Origin: Methanolobus sp.
GTDB taxonomy: Archaea; Halobacteriota; Methanosarcinia; Methanosarcinales; Methanosarcinaceae
DNA: 64,000 nt
Reading direction: 5' to 3'
Assembly (NCBI GenBank): GCA_029762595.1
Contig: JARVGJ010000001.1
Location: 124,001-188,000 of the forward strand
Shown: positions 36,938 to 45,500 of the stretch, piece after piece
Layout of the letters: each line of letters starts with the position of its first letter
Numbering within the stretch: position 1 is the stretch's first letter
Notes under the pieces: model-generated
What the model was told of the DNA's origin: nothing
Database searches by the model: none
The model's input: only the letters and a program-made list of their open reading frames with translations
Program-made: the position numbers and the translations under genes

Positions 36938-37711
36938 ATGGGTATTTCCGGGATGAAACTCTGTCTGAACACTGTATTCACCCTGTGGATCAGGGAAATG
37001 CTGCGCTATAAACGTTCGCGTTCAAGGATAATAGGCTCCCTTGCAACACCTCTTCTATTTCTGGTAATCATGGGATCTGCACTGGGCAGTTCCATGACAA
37101 TAAGCAGTGGGAGATACATCGATTATATGGCTCCCGGCATAATCGGGATGTCAATACTCTTTTCATCCCTTATGGGAGGGGTCTCTATTATATGGGACAG
37201 GGAATTCGGTTTTCTAAAGGAGATACTGGTGGCTCCTGTCAGCCGTTTCTATACGGCCCTTGGAAAAGCAGCCGGAGGCGTAACAACGGCAATGATACAG
37301 GGAACTCTGCTTATGATAATAAGTGGTTTCATCGGCATAGAATATGTATCCATATGGAGGGAATTGCTCTGCATCCCTGTCATGTTCCTCATGGGCCTGG
37401 GTTTTATCGGGCTTGGCATCACTCTTGCCTCAAGGATAGAATCCCATGAAGGGTTCCAGATGATGATGACCTTCATTACGCTTCCAACGATCATGGCAAG
37501 CACTGCATTCTACCCTATGGCTAACCTGCCTGGCTGGCTGAGTATACCCGTCCGGCTCAACCCGCTGACATACGGAGTAGAGGCCCTGAGATGGTTGCTT
37601 CTGGGTACATCAGAGGTGCCAGTGACCCTCTCCTTATCAGTTATCACGGTTTTTGCACTGATGATGATGGCACTTGGAAGCTGGGCTTTTGACAGGGCAG
37701 GCGACCAGTGA
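36938..37711 (+). CDS. ABC-2 type transporter permease
   Basis: A 257-aa membrane protein of the DrrB/NodJ-like export permease family. About six spans are visible, with the family stretch WDREFGFLKEILVAPVSRF (about residues 85-103). No ATP-binding subunit is next to it, which is unusual since these permeases act as dimers with an ATPase; the partner must be encoded elsewhere. The start could be GTG 36929 or ATG 36938; I use the ATG. Substrate unknown. Confidence 0.8.
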   Translation: MGISGMKLCLNTVFTLWIREMLRYKRSRSRIIGSLATPLLFLVIMGSALGSSMTISSGRYIDYMAPGIIGMSILFSSLMGGVSIIWDREFGFLKEILVAPVSRFYTALGKAAGGVTTAMIQGTLLMIISGFIGIEYVSIWRELLCIPVMFLMGLGFIGLGITLASRIESHEGFQMMMTFITLPTIMASTAFYPMANLPGWLSIPVRLNPLTYGVEALRWLLLGTSEVPVTLSLSVITVFALMMMALGSWAFDRAGDQ

Positions 37712-37826
37712 AAAAAGGATTTAATCCGGAAAATACGTACTTAACACTGTTTTTTGTGTATGGTATCCTTATTCTCACGAAAGCTTTTTATGCAATAAAT
37801 GCTATTGCAGAGCTACCCTTCTGATT

Positions 37827-37904
37827 GGGATAGTAGGGTAGCTTGGTCCATCCTCGAGCGTTTGGGACGCTTGGACCGCGGTTCAAATCCGCGCTATCCC
37901 ACCA
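37827..37904 (+). tRNA. tRNA-Pro (anticodon TGG)
   Basis: Acceptor arms GGGATAG/CTATCCC pair fully. Anticodon stem GAGCG/CGCTT encloses loop TTTGGGA, giving anticodon TGG. The T arm is GCGG-TTCAAAT-CCGC-like. Discriminator A at 37901 is followed by an encoded CCA (37902-37904). A TATA-like CTTTTTATGC lies about 40 bp upstream. Confidence 0.95.
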
Positions 37905-38017
37905 GAACCTTTTTTGATCACTTTCAAACATTGTCATATCCCCATAATCTTCAAGTCGTATACTTATAAGTCCGCATGGATTAGTTTTATAACATATCCG
38001 CAGGGAATAATATCCCC

Positions 38018-38299
38018 ATGGCAAGCGTTAATTTGAAACTTTTTGCAAATCTGCGGGAGATCGCGCAGACATCCTCATTATCAATAAATGGTGACACTGT
38101 CAGTGAAGCACTTATAGCCCTCATAGAACAATATCCAGCATTGAGGGAACTAATTTTCGAAGACGGAGATAATATGAAACTGCGCGGTTACATCAATGTA
38201 TTCCTTAACGGTAATAACATCAAACATATGGAAGGATTGGATACTATTCTCAATGATGGTGATGAGATGGGAGTATTCCCGCCTGTGTCGGGTGGCTGA
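38018..38299 (+). CDS. MoaD/ThiS-family sulfur-carrier protein
   Basis: A 93-aa ubiquitin-like protein ending in the activatable Gly-Gly tail (FPPVSGG), as in MoaD, which carries thiocarboxylate sulfur to molybdopterin synthase. The beta-grasp start SVNLKLFANLREIAQ is typical. It lies 20 bp upstream of moeA, which supports a role in molybdopterin biosynthesis rather than thiamine. A TTTTATAAC box near 37985 gives a very short leader. Confidence 0.87.
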   Translation: MASVNLKLFANLREIAQTSSLSINGDTVSEALIALIEQYPALRELIFEDGDNMKLRGYINVFLNGNNIKHMEGLDTILNDGDEMGVFPPVSGG

Positions 38300-38319
38300 A
38301 GCACAAAGGAGGAATGCGG

Positions 38320-39504
38320 ATGATATTCAGAGAACGCATGGATGTGGCAAAAGCAAAGGAAATATTCCTTTCAGAAATAAAGGGCATGGAAAAAACAGAG
38401 ACACTTGAAACCATAGCATCTGTTGGCAGAGTGCTTTCAATGACCGTACTGGCACCCCGTAACGTACCACATTATCGCCGCTCTGCCATGGATGGGTTTG
38501 CGGTCAGGTCTGTTGATATCATAGGTGCCTCACCCACAAACCCCGTGATCCTACAGGTATCCGACGATGTGATGGAAGGGACATGTAAACCCGTAAGCAC
38601 GGGAGATTATGTTCCGGACACTGCAGATGCTGTGCTCATGGTTGAAGACACCATAATGATCGGGGATATGATAGAAGTACGTGCACAGGTCCATCCCGGT
38701 AAGAATGTAGGGGAAATTGGAGAAGACGTCAGGAAAAATGAAATAATCTTCAATAAAGGCCATCTTCTGAGACCATGTGATGTTGCAGTACTTGCTTCCC
38801 TGGGTATCAAAGAGGTTGCCGTATATGAAAAACCCATTGTGGCCATCATACCTACTGGTAATGATCTCCTGCCCCTCCCACAAGACGATGTGCCCCCACC
38901 TGGCAAAACACTGGACATAAACAGTCCCATGATCGGCAAATATGTTGAAATGTGGGGTGGTACGCCGCGTTACTGTGATATAGTACCCGAAGATGAAACA
39001 CTGATAGAGAAGGCGATAAGATCCAACCTGGATGCTGATATGATCGTAGTGTCCGGCGGGACTTCTGTGGGTGACAGGGATTATGTTCCGGCAGTGGTCG
39101 AAAAGCTTGGTCAGAAACTTGCCCATGGTGTGGGGCTCAGTCCCGGCAAGCCTACGGCCCTGGGTGTTGCAAAGGGCGTACCCATCCTGTGCATGCCCGG
39201 ATACCCTGCAGCAGGACTTGTTGCTCTTTTTGTATTCGCCAAACCGGGCCTTCGAAAGGCAGGGAACATCCCCCATATCCCGGAAACTTCGATCAAGGCC
39301 ATCCTGAGTGGAAAGATAATGTCCAGGGAAGGTTACCTGAGTTATGCCAGGGTGGTCCTTGAAAATATGTTCGCCCATCCGCTTATGACAGCCGGTGCAG
39401 GCATATTGAGTTCAATTGCCAAGGCCGATGGTTTTGTTATAATCCCCGAGAACGTAGAAGGTTGCGAAGAAGGAAGTGAAGTGGACGTTGTACTGATTGA
39501 ATAA
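38320..39504 (+). CDS. moeA: Molybdopterin molybdenumtransferase MoeA
   Basis: Inserts molybdate or tungstate into adenylated molybdopterin, needed by the formylmethanofuran dehydrogenase of methanogens. Motifs include YRRSAMDGFAVR, STGDYVPDTADAV, VVSGGTSVGDRDY and LSPGKPTALG with the GYPAA C-terminal region. Length 394 aa is normal. I choose ATG 38320, which lies 7 nt after GGAGG (38308-38312); the ATG two codons upstream is too close to it. It is followed by the fluC pair with overlap. Confidence 0.92.
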   Translation: MIFRERMDVAKAKEIFLSEIKGMEKTETLETIASVGRVLSMTVLAPRNVPHYRRSAMDGFAVRSVDIIGASPTNPVILQVSDDVMEGTCKPVSTGDYVPDTADAVLMVEDTIMIGDMIEVRAQVHPGKNVGEIGEDVRKNEIIFNKGHLLRPCDVAVLASLGIKEVAVYEKPIVAIIPTGNDLLPLPQDDVPPPGKTLDINSPMIGKYVEMWGGTPRYCDIVPEDETLIEKAIRSNLDADMIVVSGGTSVGDRDYVPAVVEKLGQKLAHGVGLSPGKPTALGVAKGVPILCMPGYPAAGLVALFVFAKPGLRKAGNIPHIPETSIKAILSGKIMSREGYLSYARVVLENMFAHPLMTAGAGILSSIAKADGFVIIPENVEGCEEGSEVDVVLIE

Positions 39505-39898
39505 CAATCCATTTAAAGAGCAGGGCCTTGGCCTCCTGGCCATAGGAACAGGAGGATTCCTGGGTGCTATTACAAGATTCATCATTTCAGGGCAGCCTGC
39601 CTCTGCAACAGGAACCCTTACTGTCAACGTTCTTGGAAGTCTCTTAATTGGCATTCTTATGTACAGCTCCCAATACCTTGGATATGTGCCACCCAGATGG
39701 CGCATGTTTTTCGGTATTGGTTTTTTAGGATCATTCACAACATTTTCCACATTTACGATACAGACTTTCCAGATGCCCTTTCCAGAGGCGCTTATTAATA
39801 TAGTTACAAATGTCCTCCTCACCCTTACAGGGATTTTCACCGGCAGGGCATTTATCTTATATATTGCCAGAAGGAGGGAAGAGATCAATGGTCCCTGA
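39497..39898 (+). CDS. crcB: Fluoride channel FluC/CrcB, subunit 1
   Basis: A 133-aa four-helix membrane protein with the family motif GSFTTFSTFTIQ (about residues 76-87) and an N-terminal GGFLGAITRF. FluC exports fluoride as a dual-topology dimer. The start is TTG at 39497, overlapping the moeA stop, so translation is coupled. The paired gene that follows makes an antiparallel heterodimer likely. Confidence 0.88.
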   Translation: MNNNPFKEQGLGLLAIGTGGFLGAITRFIISGQPASATGTLTVNVLGSLLIGILMYSSQYLGYVPPRWRMFFGIGFLGSFTTFSTFTIQTFQMPFPEALINIVTNVLLTLTGIFTGRAFILYIARRREEINGP

Positions 39899-40241
39899 TA
39901 TTCTGCTTGTGGGCATCGGAGGATTCATTGGTGCCACACTCCGCTACCTGGTAGCAGGCATCACCCCGAGGATCAAGGACATACCCGCCGGGACCCTTAC
40001 CGTGAATACCATTGGCAGCTTTATAATGGCGGCAATGACCTTTGCATCGGTTACCGGTTCACTGCAGTTTTTTGTCTGTGTGGGGATACTTGGTTCTTTT
40101 ACGACGTTCTCAACATTTGCGTATGAAAGCTTCCGGTTGCTGGAAGAAGGAGATAACAGGAATTTCCTGCTAAATATCGCACTTAATCTGACAATGTGCC
40201 TTTTTGCAGCTAAGCTGGCATACATTATCATCCTTCAGTAA
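39888..40241 (+). CDS. crcB: Fluoride channel FluC/CrcB, subunit 2
   Basis: A 117-aa paralogue of the preceding gene with GGFIGATLRYLV and GSFTTFSTFAYE. The ATG at 39888 overlaps the stop of the first copy and has GGAGG about 10 nt upstream. The frame is open further upstream, but that part lies inside the first gene and has no homology. Two tandem copies of different charge bias are typical of heterodimeric FluC channels. Confidence 0.87.
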   Translation: MVPDILLVGIGGFIGATLRYLVAGITPRIKDIPAGTLTVNTIGSFIMAAMTFASVTGSLQFFVCVGILGSFTTFSTFAYESFRLLEEGDNRNFLLNIALNLTMCLFAAKLAYIIILQ

Positions 40242-40281
40242 ATGAAAGGATATTTCCAGAACAAAAACCTGCACTGACAAT

Positions 40282-41370
40282 TCATATAATGTTGAAGTTC
40301 AGCAAAATTGCCAGGAGAATTAATACAAGGCCGGTAACAAGGCGTACTTCAACGCGTCTTTTTTCCCTGATCTCATTGACCTTTTTCGGATCAAGACCAA
40401 AAGCAAGAAGAGACCCCAGTAAAAGTATTGGAAGGATCACTCCCAGGTTATAGAGTCCCAGATAGAAGGTTCCATTCAGAAGATTATCGCCTTTTATGAG
40501 CATCTCAAGGATCATAAGATAAACCGCACCAACACATGGTGCCTTTACAAGTGAAAAGATACTGCCCCCGACAAATGAGATGAAAAGTATGTTCCTGCCC
40601 TCTGCCTTATGCATGAAGCCTCCAAAAGAGCGAGGTGTCTTAAAAGAAGAGCGTGAGTGCTTCCGGATATAATATGCATCATAGATGTGCCAGAGTCCCA
40701 GAATAGTCAGAAGCAGGATTATTGATGTTGTTATGCCATCCCTGATGCCGGGGAAATAACCAATAGTGTTTAGTATACCAAAACCCACTACCATGTAGGT
40801 CATGAATATACCAGTACAAAAACCTGTCACCAGTACAAGCATGTCTTTGCGTGAGCCGCCTGAAGAAACTATTGCTGAGGCCAGAAAAGCCATCACTGCA
40901 ATAAGGCAGGGATTAAAACCCGCAAGCAGACCAGCAATGAAGATTACAAAGAGAGTTGTTTGTGTGTCTGAATCCCGGTTTCCCGGTAGACCAGAGAGAT
41001 TTGTGCCATGTTCGGGAAAGCCCGCGATCTGAGGAGCTGTTTCAATTGCTTCAGAAAGCAGTGTCTCAAATAATTCGTTGTCACCTTTGTAATCATCATA
41101 ACTTATGACCAGGCTTTTATTGATTACAACAGACGGTACCGTACTCACACCATATTGTCTTGCACGACCGAAATGGGAAATGATACTATAAGCAGAAAAA
41201 TCCACATGATCATAACCGGATATCACTTCTTCAATTACAGGAGATATCTGATCACATTTGAGGCAACCATCCTCATAGAAATATTCTACAGAAGTATTCC
41301 CGGCCTGAGCTACACCTGTTAAAAAAAAAGACACGATAATCAAAAGGAAAAATGTCCTGTAAGCACTCAT
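40282..41370 (-). CDS. Thioredoxin-CcdA fusion, membrane thiol-redox protein
   Basis: A 362-aa protein. A signal-like helix (residues about 6-22) leads to a short thioredoxin-like domain with the active-site pair CLKC (about residue 37) and the cis-Pro stretch VSTVPSVVIN. Six membrane helices of the CcdA/DsbD type follow, with the two redox Cys in AGFNPCLIAVMAF and VKAPCVGAVYL. Such proteins move electrons across the membrane to reduce extracellular disulfides. The ATG at 41370 lies just after the stop of the upstream gene, so the two are coupled. Confidence 0.85.
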   Translation of the reverse strand: MSAYRTFFLLIIVSFFLTGVAQAGNTSVEYFYEDGCLKCDQISPVIEEVISGYDHVDFSAYSIISHFGRARQYGVSTVPSVVINKSLVISYDDYKGDNELFETLLSEAIETAPQIAGFPEHGTNLSGLPGNRDSDTQTTLFVIFIAGLLAGFNPCLIAVMAFLASAIVSSGGSRKDMLVLVTGFCTGIFMTYMVVGFGILNTIGYFPGIRDGITTSIILLLTILGLWHIYDAYYIRKHSRSSFKTPRSFGGFMHKAEGRNILFISFVGGSIFSLVKAPCVGAVYLMILEMLIKGDNLLNGTFYLGLYNLGVILPILLLGSLLAFGLDPKKVNEIREKRRVEVRLVTGLVLILLAILLNFNII

Positions 41371-41371
41371 T

Positions 41372-41794
41372 TCAGTGACAGGACAGTGAGGAACATGTCT
41401 TTTTATCATATTCGCTTTCCAGAACGGATTTTGTGCTGACATCAAGAAGTTCACCGGTGCTTGCAGACACATAACCTTCGATCACATACAAATCCTTTAC
41501 AGTGGAACAGGCACAACTACGCTCCATAATCTCAACTTTCCACACGCTGCCATCCAGGGCTTCACTGTCCGGAGCAGATCCAATAAGGGAAGTGGTTGTT
41601 ATCCTCCATTCCTCCACTTTGAAATGGGATGAGTAGTATTCAGAAACATTTTGGTCGTTCATTACAGTTTCAACTGCCTGGAAAGAGTCAATTTCCGGGT
41701 CATTACCCTTTATGTCAATACACATGGATATGCCCACAATGCCCATAAGCATTACAGCAACAACTGCAATTAATGCGACTTTGCCTTTTTCCAT
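41372..41794 (-). CDS. Secreted or anchored Cys-containing protein, partner of the CcdA fusion
   Basis: A 140-aa protein with an N-terminal hydrophobic segment (about residues 6-26), then a soluble region carrying a CACS pair and a C-terminal CSSLSC. The paired Cys residues and direct coupling to the thioredoxin-CcdA gene suggest that it is an extracellular redox client or assistant. The ATG at 41794 (MEKGKVAL) is chosen; six more codons are open upstream. Family not recognised. Confidence 0.6.
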   Translation of the reverse strand: MEKGKVALIAVVAVMLMGIVGISMCIDIKGNDPEIDSFQAVETVMNDQNVSEYYSSHFKVEEWRITTTSLIGSAPDSEALDGSVWKVEIMERSCACSTVKDLYVIEGYVSASTGELLDVSTKSVLESEYDKKTCSSLSCH

Positions 41795-42043
41795 ACAATA
41801 CCGTAATATCATTTATGCTATAAACCTTACTGAACAAAAACATGAAGATGAACATATCAAGGTTTTAATGGGCTTAACCTTATGGATTCATCATGAGACA
41901 TTACCCAAACCCATTGACTATCATTAAACACTATTGACTATTATTTATAGCTCCAAGGATAATATTACACCATATAAGCATCCAGTACATAAAACATTAT
42001 AATATAATACTGTCCAATTATCATCCAAGATCGGAGAAAGTTC

Positions 42044-42385
42044 ATGAGAACATTGCTATTGAGGATATACCTTAGCGAAAATGACAGATATAAAGGTCAG
42101 AACGCACACCACGCAGTTGTAGAATTCCTGAAGAAAGAGTATATAGCTGGTGCTACGGCCCATCACTGCATTGAAGGATATGGCACCCATCATGATATTC
42201 ACACTGCAAGTGTGCTCAGACTTGGAACAGACCTGCCGGTCATTGTGCAGGCCGTTGACAGAGAGGAAAAGATAAGAAGGATCATCCCAAAACTGAAAGA
42301 AATACTGCCTGAACAGCTTATGATCGTCCAGGAAGTAGAGGTTGTTTCGGGAGAAGGTTTCAGGGAATGGGATAATAAGTTCTGA
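42044..42385 (+). CDS. DUF190 (PII-like) protein
   Basis: A 113-aa protein of the DUF190 family, which has a PII-like fold and is often found near crcB/fluC genes. The start MRTLLLRIYLSEND and the HHCIEGYGTHHDIHTA segment are typical. A fluC pair lies 1.8 kb away, separated by the CcdA genes. CGGAGAAAG stands 5 nt before the ATG, and a TATA-like TTATAATATAA lies about 45 bp before it. Probably a nucleotide- or ligand-sensing regulator; not established. Confidence 0.82.
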   Translation: MRTLLLRIYLSENDRYKGQNAHHAVVEFLKKEYIAGATAHHCIEGYGTHHDIHTASVLRLGTDLPVIVQAVDREEKIRRIIPKLKEILPEQLMIVQEVEVVSGEGFREWDNKF

Positions 42386-42646
42386 TCACCTGTAGAGCAC
42401 AACAGTGCTTCCTCTTACATCTATAAGTGTCGTATTGGTAGCTTCTGCAAGTTTCTCTGCAGATATACTGACATCCTCGCCCTCGGCACTGGTCTTGAGC
42501 ATTTTTATCTTCACAAGACGATTTGCTTTAACCTGTTTTTTGATTTCTTCAAGCACTGGTGCGGTTAGCCCGTTCTTGCCTATGTTTATAATTGGCTTGA
42601 TTTTTGTTGCTTCAGTCCTTAACTGATATAATTTTTCCTTTTCCAT
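42386..42646 (-). CDS. YhbY/CRM-domain RNA-binding protein
   Basis: An 86-aa CRM-domain protein. GKNGLTAPVLEEIKKQVKAN contains the GxxG-type loop of the family, and the C-terminal half has the alternating beta/alpha pattern. Bacterial YhbY binds pre-50S ribosomal RNA. The ATG at 42646 (MEKEKLYQL) is supported by AGGTG about 9 nt upstream. It ends base to base with DUF190 on the other strand. Confidence 0.85.
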   Translation of the reverse strand: MEKEKLYQLRTEATKIKPIINIGKNGLTAPVLEEIKKQVKANRLVKIKMLKTSAEGEDVSISAEKLAEATNTTLIDVRGSTVVLYR

Positions 42647-42765
42647 GATAATACACCTGATATGTGATACACCTGATAATCCAATCACATGATTATTAAA
42701 GAAGATGTCTGTCTAAAAACAAAGAAACATACACAGGACATTCATTGTTCCCGTATGGAACAGTA

Positions 42766-43479
42766 TTACGTCCTTTTAAGAGAGATCTCCGTTCCATCTA
42801 TACTGTACTCGAACCAGGGAGTTGGTTTTGAGGTCATACCTACCACTCTCATAGCATAGGCATCCCCTACAGCCTTGATCTCGACCATGCCGTCAAATAG
42901 TTGTTTTAATGTGGCTATGGTCTGTGCATCATGCATTTCATCTTCCACTACATACAGGCCAAAACCATTCGCGGCTTTTACGCGTCCGGTGAAGACATGA
43001 AGAAACCTGAAAACGGTCTGTATGTTAGAATACATAAGTATTGTAGACAATGAATTAATGCATAGGTGAATTTTTTTCTTTTGCTTTCTAACCAGCATCT
43101 CTTCAAAGAACTGACTTATCTTCACCCCGATGCCTGTAAGATCGACCGGACTTGATGCCCTTTTTATCTTATCGGTATCTGCAGCACCAAGGCCCAGGGT
43201 TTTAGTTACACAGTCAACTACACCAATATCTGAATTCAAAACGTCTACACCATTATCCTCAAACCAGCCAAGTACACGTTCTCCGGGTTCGCGTGTGGAT
43301 ACTATGATAGCTGAATCTTCAGAGTCCTGACTATTAAGATCCTGACTATTAAAAATAATCGCAGCCAGAAGATCATCTTTTTGGCTCATAGGCGGACCTA
43401 TCATCATTAGGTTAGTTCCTTCCCGGATACTGCCAAGCAGTTCATCCAGTTCCTTGATGCCTAAAGAGTAGCCGGACAT
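42766..43479 (-). CDS. RecA-superfamily (KaiC-like) protein with degenerate P-loop
   Basis: A 237-aa protein with the start SGYSLGIKELDELLG, as in RAD55/KaiC proteins. Where Walker A should be it reads GPPMSQKDDL, lacking the Gly-Lys-Thr/Ser, and Walker B is poorly formed (KKIHLCINSLSTI). It is therefore unlikely to hydrolyse ATP in the normal way and may be a sensor or scaffold. Related inactive copies are frequent in Methanosarcinales. Function unknown. It stands alone. Confidence 0.72.
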   Translation of the reverse strand: MSGYSLGIKELDELLGSIREGTNLMMIGPPMSQKDDLLAAIIFNSQDLNSQDSEDSAIIVSTREPGERVLGWFEDNGVDVLNSDIGVVDCVTKTLGLGAADTDKIKRASSPVDLTGIGVKISQFFEEMLVRKQKKKIHLCINSLSTILMYSNIQTVFRFLHVFTGRVKAANGFGLYVVEDEMHDAQTIATLKQLFDGMVEIKAVGDAYAMRVVGMTSKPTPWFEYSIDGTEISLKRT

Positions 43480-43654
43480 GTTTCTCTCTTCATTGGGATT
43501 GTATATAGGATTTGCCCTTTAACTATAAGATTATGAAGTTAAGAACCTAGCGCAGTACATAAGATACTTAAGAATATATAAATACTCACATATATAAACG
43601 TGCCTTTTTGCACATCATAAATTAAATAAAGGGTACGATATAAACCTTTTGTGG

Positions 43655-44194
43655 TTACTGATGAGCATGTTTTACCAGATGACCAGCCTCCGGGATGATT
43701 ATTTGACTCAGTGCAAGCTCAACTGCAGAAGGAGAGCCTGGAATGCAGAATATGATCTTACCCCTCAGCAAACCTGCGCAGGCCCTGGTGAGAATAACAG
43801 AAGCTCCTATCTGCCCTATGCTTTTGTGCCTGAAAAGTTCACCAAATCCCGGAAGCTCTTTTTCAAACAGTGGTGCAAGGGATTCTATAGTCACGTCCTT
43901 TGATGCAAGCCCCGTGCCTCCACTCGTTACTATGATATCAGAGTCAGATTCAAGAGCATGGTGAACAGAGCCTTTGATCATGGAAGGTTCATCCGGGACA
44001 AGTTCATATCCACATACACGATGCCCTCCGGCAGTTACCAGGTCACACATCATGATCCCGGAAAGGTCCCCGGCACTTTCCGCAGATGCAGAACTCCCAT
44101 ATTTTTCATACCTTGAACTTGAAATGGTTATAAGGTAAAATGAATAGGATCTTTCTGTATCTCTCTTATGCTCTTTTACTGTTGGACTGGTCAT
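43655..44194 (-). CDS. moaB: Molybdenum cofactor biosynthesis protein MoaB
   Basis: A 179-aa molybdopterin adenylyltransferase-type protein (MoaB/MogA fold). IIVTSGGTGLASKDVTIE and IFCIPGSPSAVELAL are the substrate-binding signatures. It adenylates molybdopterin before MoeA inserts the metal; moeA and a MoaD-like gene lie 5 kb upstream. It shares a short divergent promoter with the DUF1786 gene. The start ATG 44194 would be leaderless. Confidence 0.9.
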   Translation of the reverse strand: MTSPTVKEHKRDTERSYSFYLITISSSRYEKYGSSASAESAGDLSGIMMCDLVTAGGHRVCGYELVPDEPSMIKGSVHHALESDSDIIVTSGGTGLASKDVTIESLAPLFEKELPGFGELFRHKSIGQIGASVILTRACAGLLRGKIIFCIPGSPSAVELALSQIIIPEAGHLVKHAHQ

Positions 44195-44203
44195 ACGAAG
44201 TGT

Positions 44204-44223
44204 TTATACTATAATAAGTATAA
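44204..44223. promoter_or_regulatory. Palindromic divergent promoter of moaB and DUF1786
   Basis: TTATACT (44204-44210) and AGTATAA (44217-44223) form a perfect inverted repeat with a 6-nt spacer, inside the 47-bp gap between two divergent genes. Each arm is a plausible TATA box. The distances (about 25-35 bp) predict leaderless transcripts in both directions. Confidence 0.45.
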
Positions 44224-44241
44224 GAATCACGCGATATAAGC

Positions 44242-45300
44242 ATGAGAATACTTGCCATTGACATAGGTACCGGGACACAGGACATACTCCTGCATGATAC
44301 TGAAAAGGAAGTTGAGAACAGCCTTGTGATGATTATGCCATCTCCCACTGTAATTATTGCTGACAGGATAAGGAAAGCAACGCAAAAAGGATCAGACATT
44401 TTACTCACCGGAGACATCATGGGAGGAGGACCCTCAGTAAGGGCTATCAAGAACCACATTAAAAAAGGTCACAAAGTATATGCTAGTGAAAATGCAGCCC
44501 TGACGATAAAGGATGATCTTGAAAGGGTGAGGTCCATGGGAATAATTGTGGTCGGCAATGACGAGATCCTCCCGCAGGTAGCTGAAGAAATTGTCCTGAA
44601 AGATGTTGACCTTGGATCAATAGAGAACGCACTGGGAAATTTCGGAGTGGATATGCCCCATAAGATAGCGGTGGCTGTACAGGATCATGGGAACTCCCCT
44701 GCGGAAAGTAACCGCGTGTTCAGATTCAGGATACTTGAAAGGCTTATCGATCAGGGAGGCGATTTTGATAAATTTGTCTACAAAGTGAATGAAGTACCTG
44801 AAGAATTCACACGTATGGCATCGGTTTCCCGTATCATTTCAAGAAAAGATGCCATCATAATGGATACAGGGCCTGCGGCCATATTCGGTGCACTGCTGGA
44901 TGTAAATGCAGTCCAGCCTGCAATCGTAGTGAACATCGGAAATGGCCATACACTTGCCGGGATCATAGATGAGGACAGGATAATTGGTCTTTTTGAACAT
45001 CACACTTCAAACCTGGACGGGAAGCAACTCCAGCAACATATAATTGATCTTGCAAACGGAAAACTTACATTTGACGATATTTTCAATGAAGGTGGACATG
45101 GTTGTTACATAAAGAGAATATACGGAGAAGATACCATAATGTCAGTAATGATAACAGGTCCCAGGCGCAATCTCCTGCAGGACATGAGAACTGAGGACAG
45201 GGACCAGATGATCTGGAGAAAGATACATTTTGCTGCACCTTTTGGCAACATGATGCTTTCAGGTTGCTATGGATTGCTTACACCCCAGCTGAGGCAATAA
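44242..45300 (+). CDS. DUF1786 protein (actin/Hsp70-like ATPase fold)
   Basis: A 352-aa protein of archaeal family DUF1786. MRILAIDIGTGTQDILL is the phosphate-1 loop of the ASKHA (actin/Hsp70/sugar kinase) fold, and MDTGPAAIFGALLD and VVNIGNGHTLAGI are the phosphate-2 and adenosine-like motifs. Some databases name it a pyruvate formate-lyase activase relative, but no radical SAM Cys motif is present. An ATPase/activator role like that of 2-hydroxyacyl-CoA dehydratase activators is possible. It is divergent from moaB. Confidence 0.82.
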   Translation: MRILAIDIGTGTQDILLHDTEKEVENSLVMIMPSPTVIIADRIRKATQKGSDILLTGDIMGGGPSVRAIKNHIKKGHKVYASENAALTIKDDLERVRSMGIIVVGNDEILPQVAEEIVLKDVDLGSIENALGNFGVDMPHKIAVAVQDHGNSPAESNRVFRFRILERLIDQGGDFDKFVYKVNEVPEEFTRMASVSRIISRKDAIIMDTGPAAIFGALLDVNAVQPAIVVNIGNGHTLAGIIDEDRIIGLFEHHTSNLDGKQLQQHIIDLANGKLTFDDIFNEGGHGCYIKRIYGEDTIMSVMITGPRRNLLQDMRTEDRDQMIWRKIHFAAPFGNMMLSGCYGLLTPQLRQ

Positions 45301-45446
45301 CTCCGAACCAGCGATAAGACTTATAAACTCCAAGGTAGTATGAGGACAGCCATCCAGATTAATCCATATTGTTGACAGGCAACATCAACAAATACAAATA
45401 TATACATATAAATTAAGGTAGAGATCCAGATGCGAGGATCAGTGGT

Positions 45447-45458
45447 ACTATATATAGT
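45447..45458 (+). promoter_or_regulatory. Palindromic TATA promoter of rpl10e
   Basis: ACTATATATAGT is a perfect 12-bp palindrome about 43 bp before the rpl10e ATG. Transcription would start near 45478, giving a leader of about 23 nt that carries the ribosome site AAGGAGAT at 45486-45493. Confidence 0.5.
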
Positions 45459-45500
45459 ATCGCGCTTTATTGCAATAATCAATTCAAGGAGATTATATTC

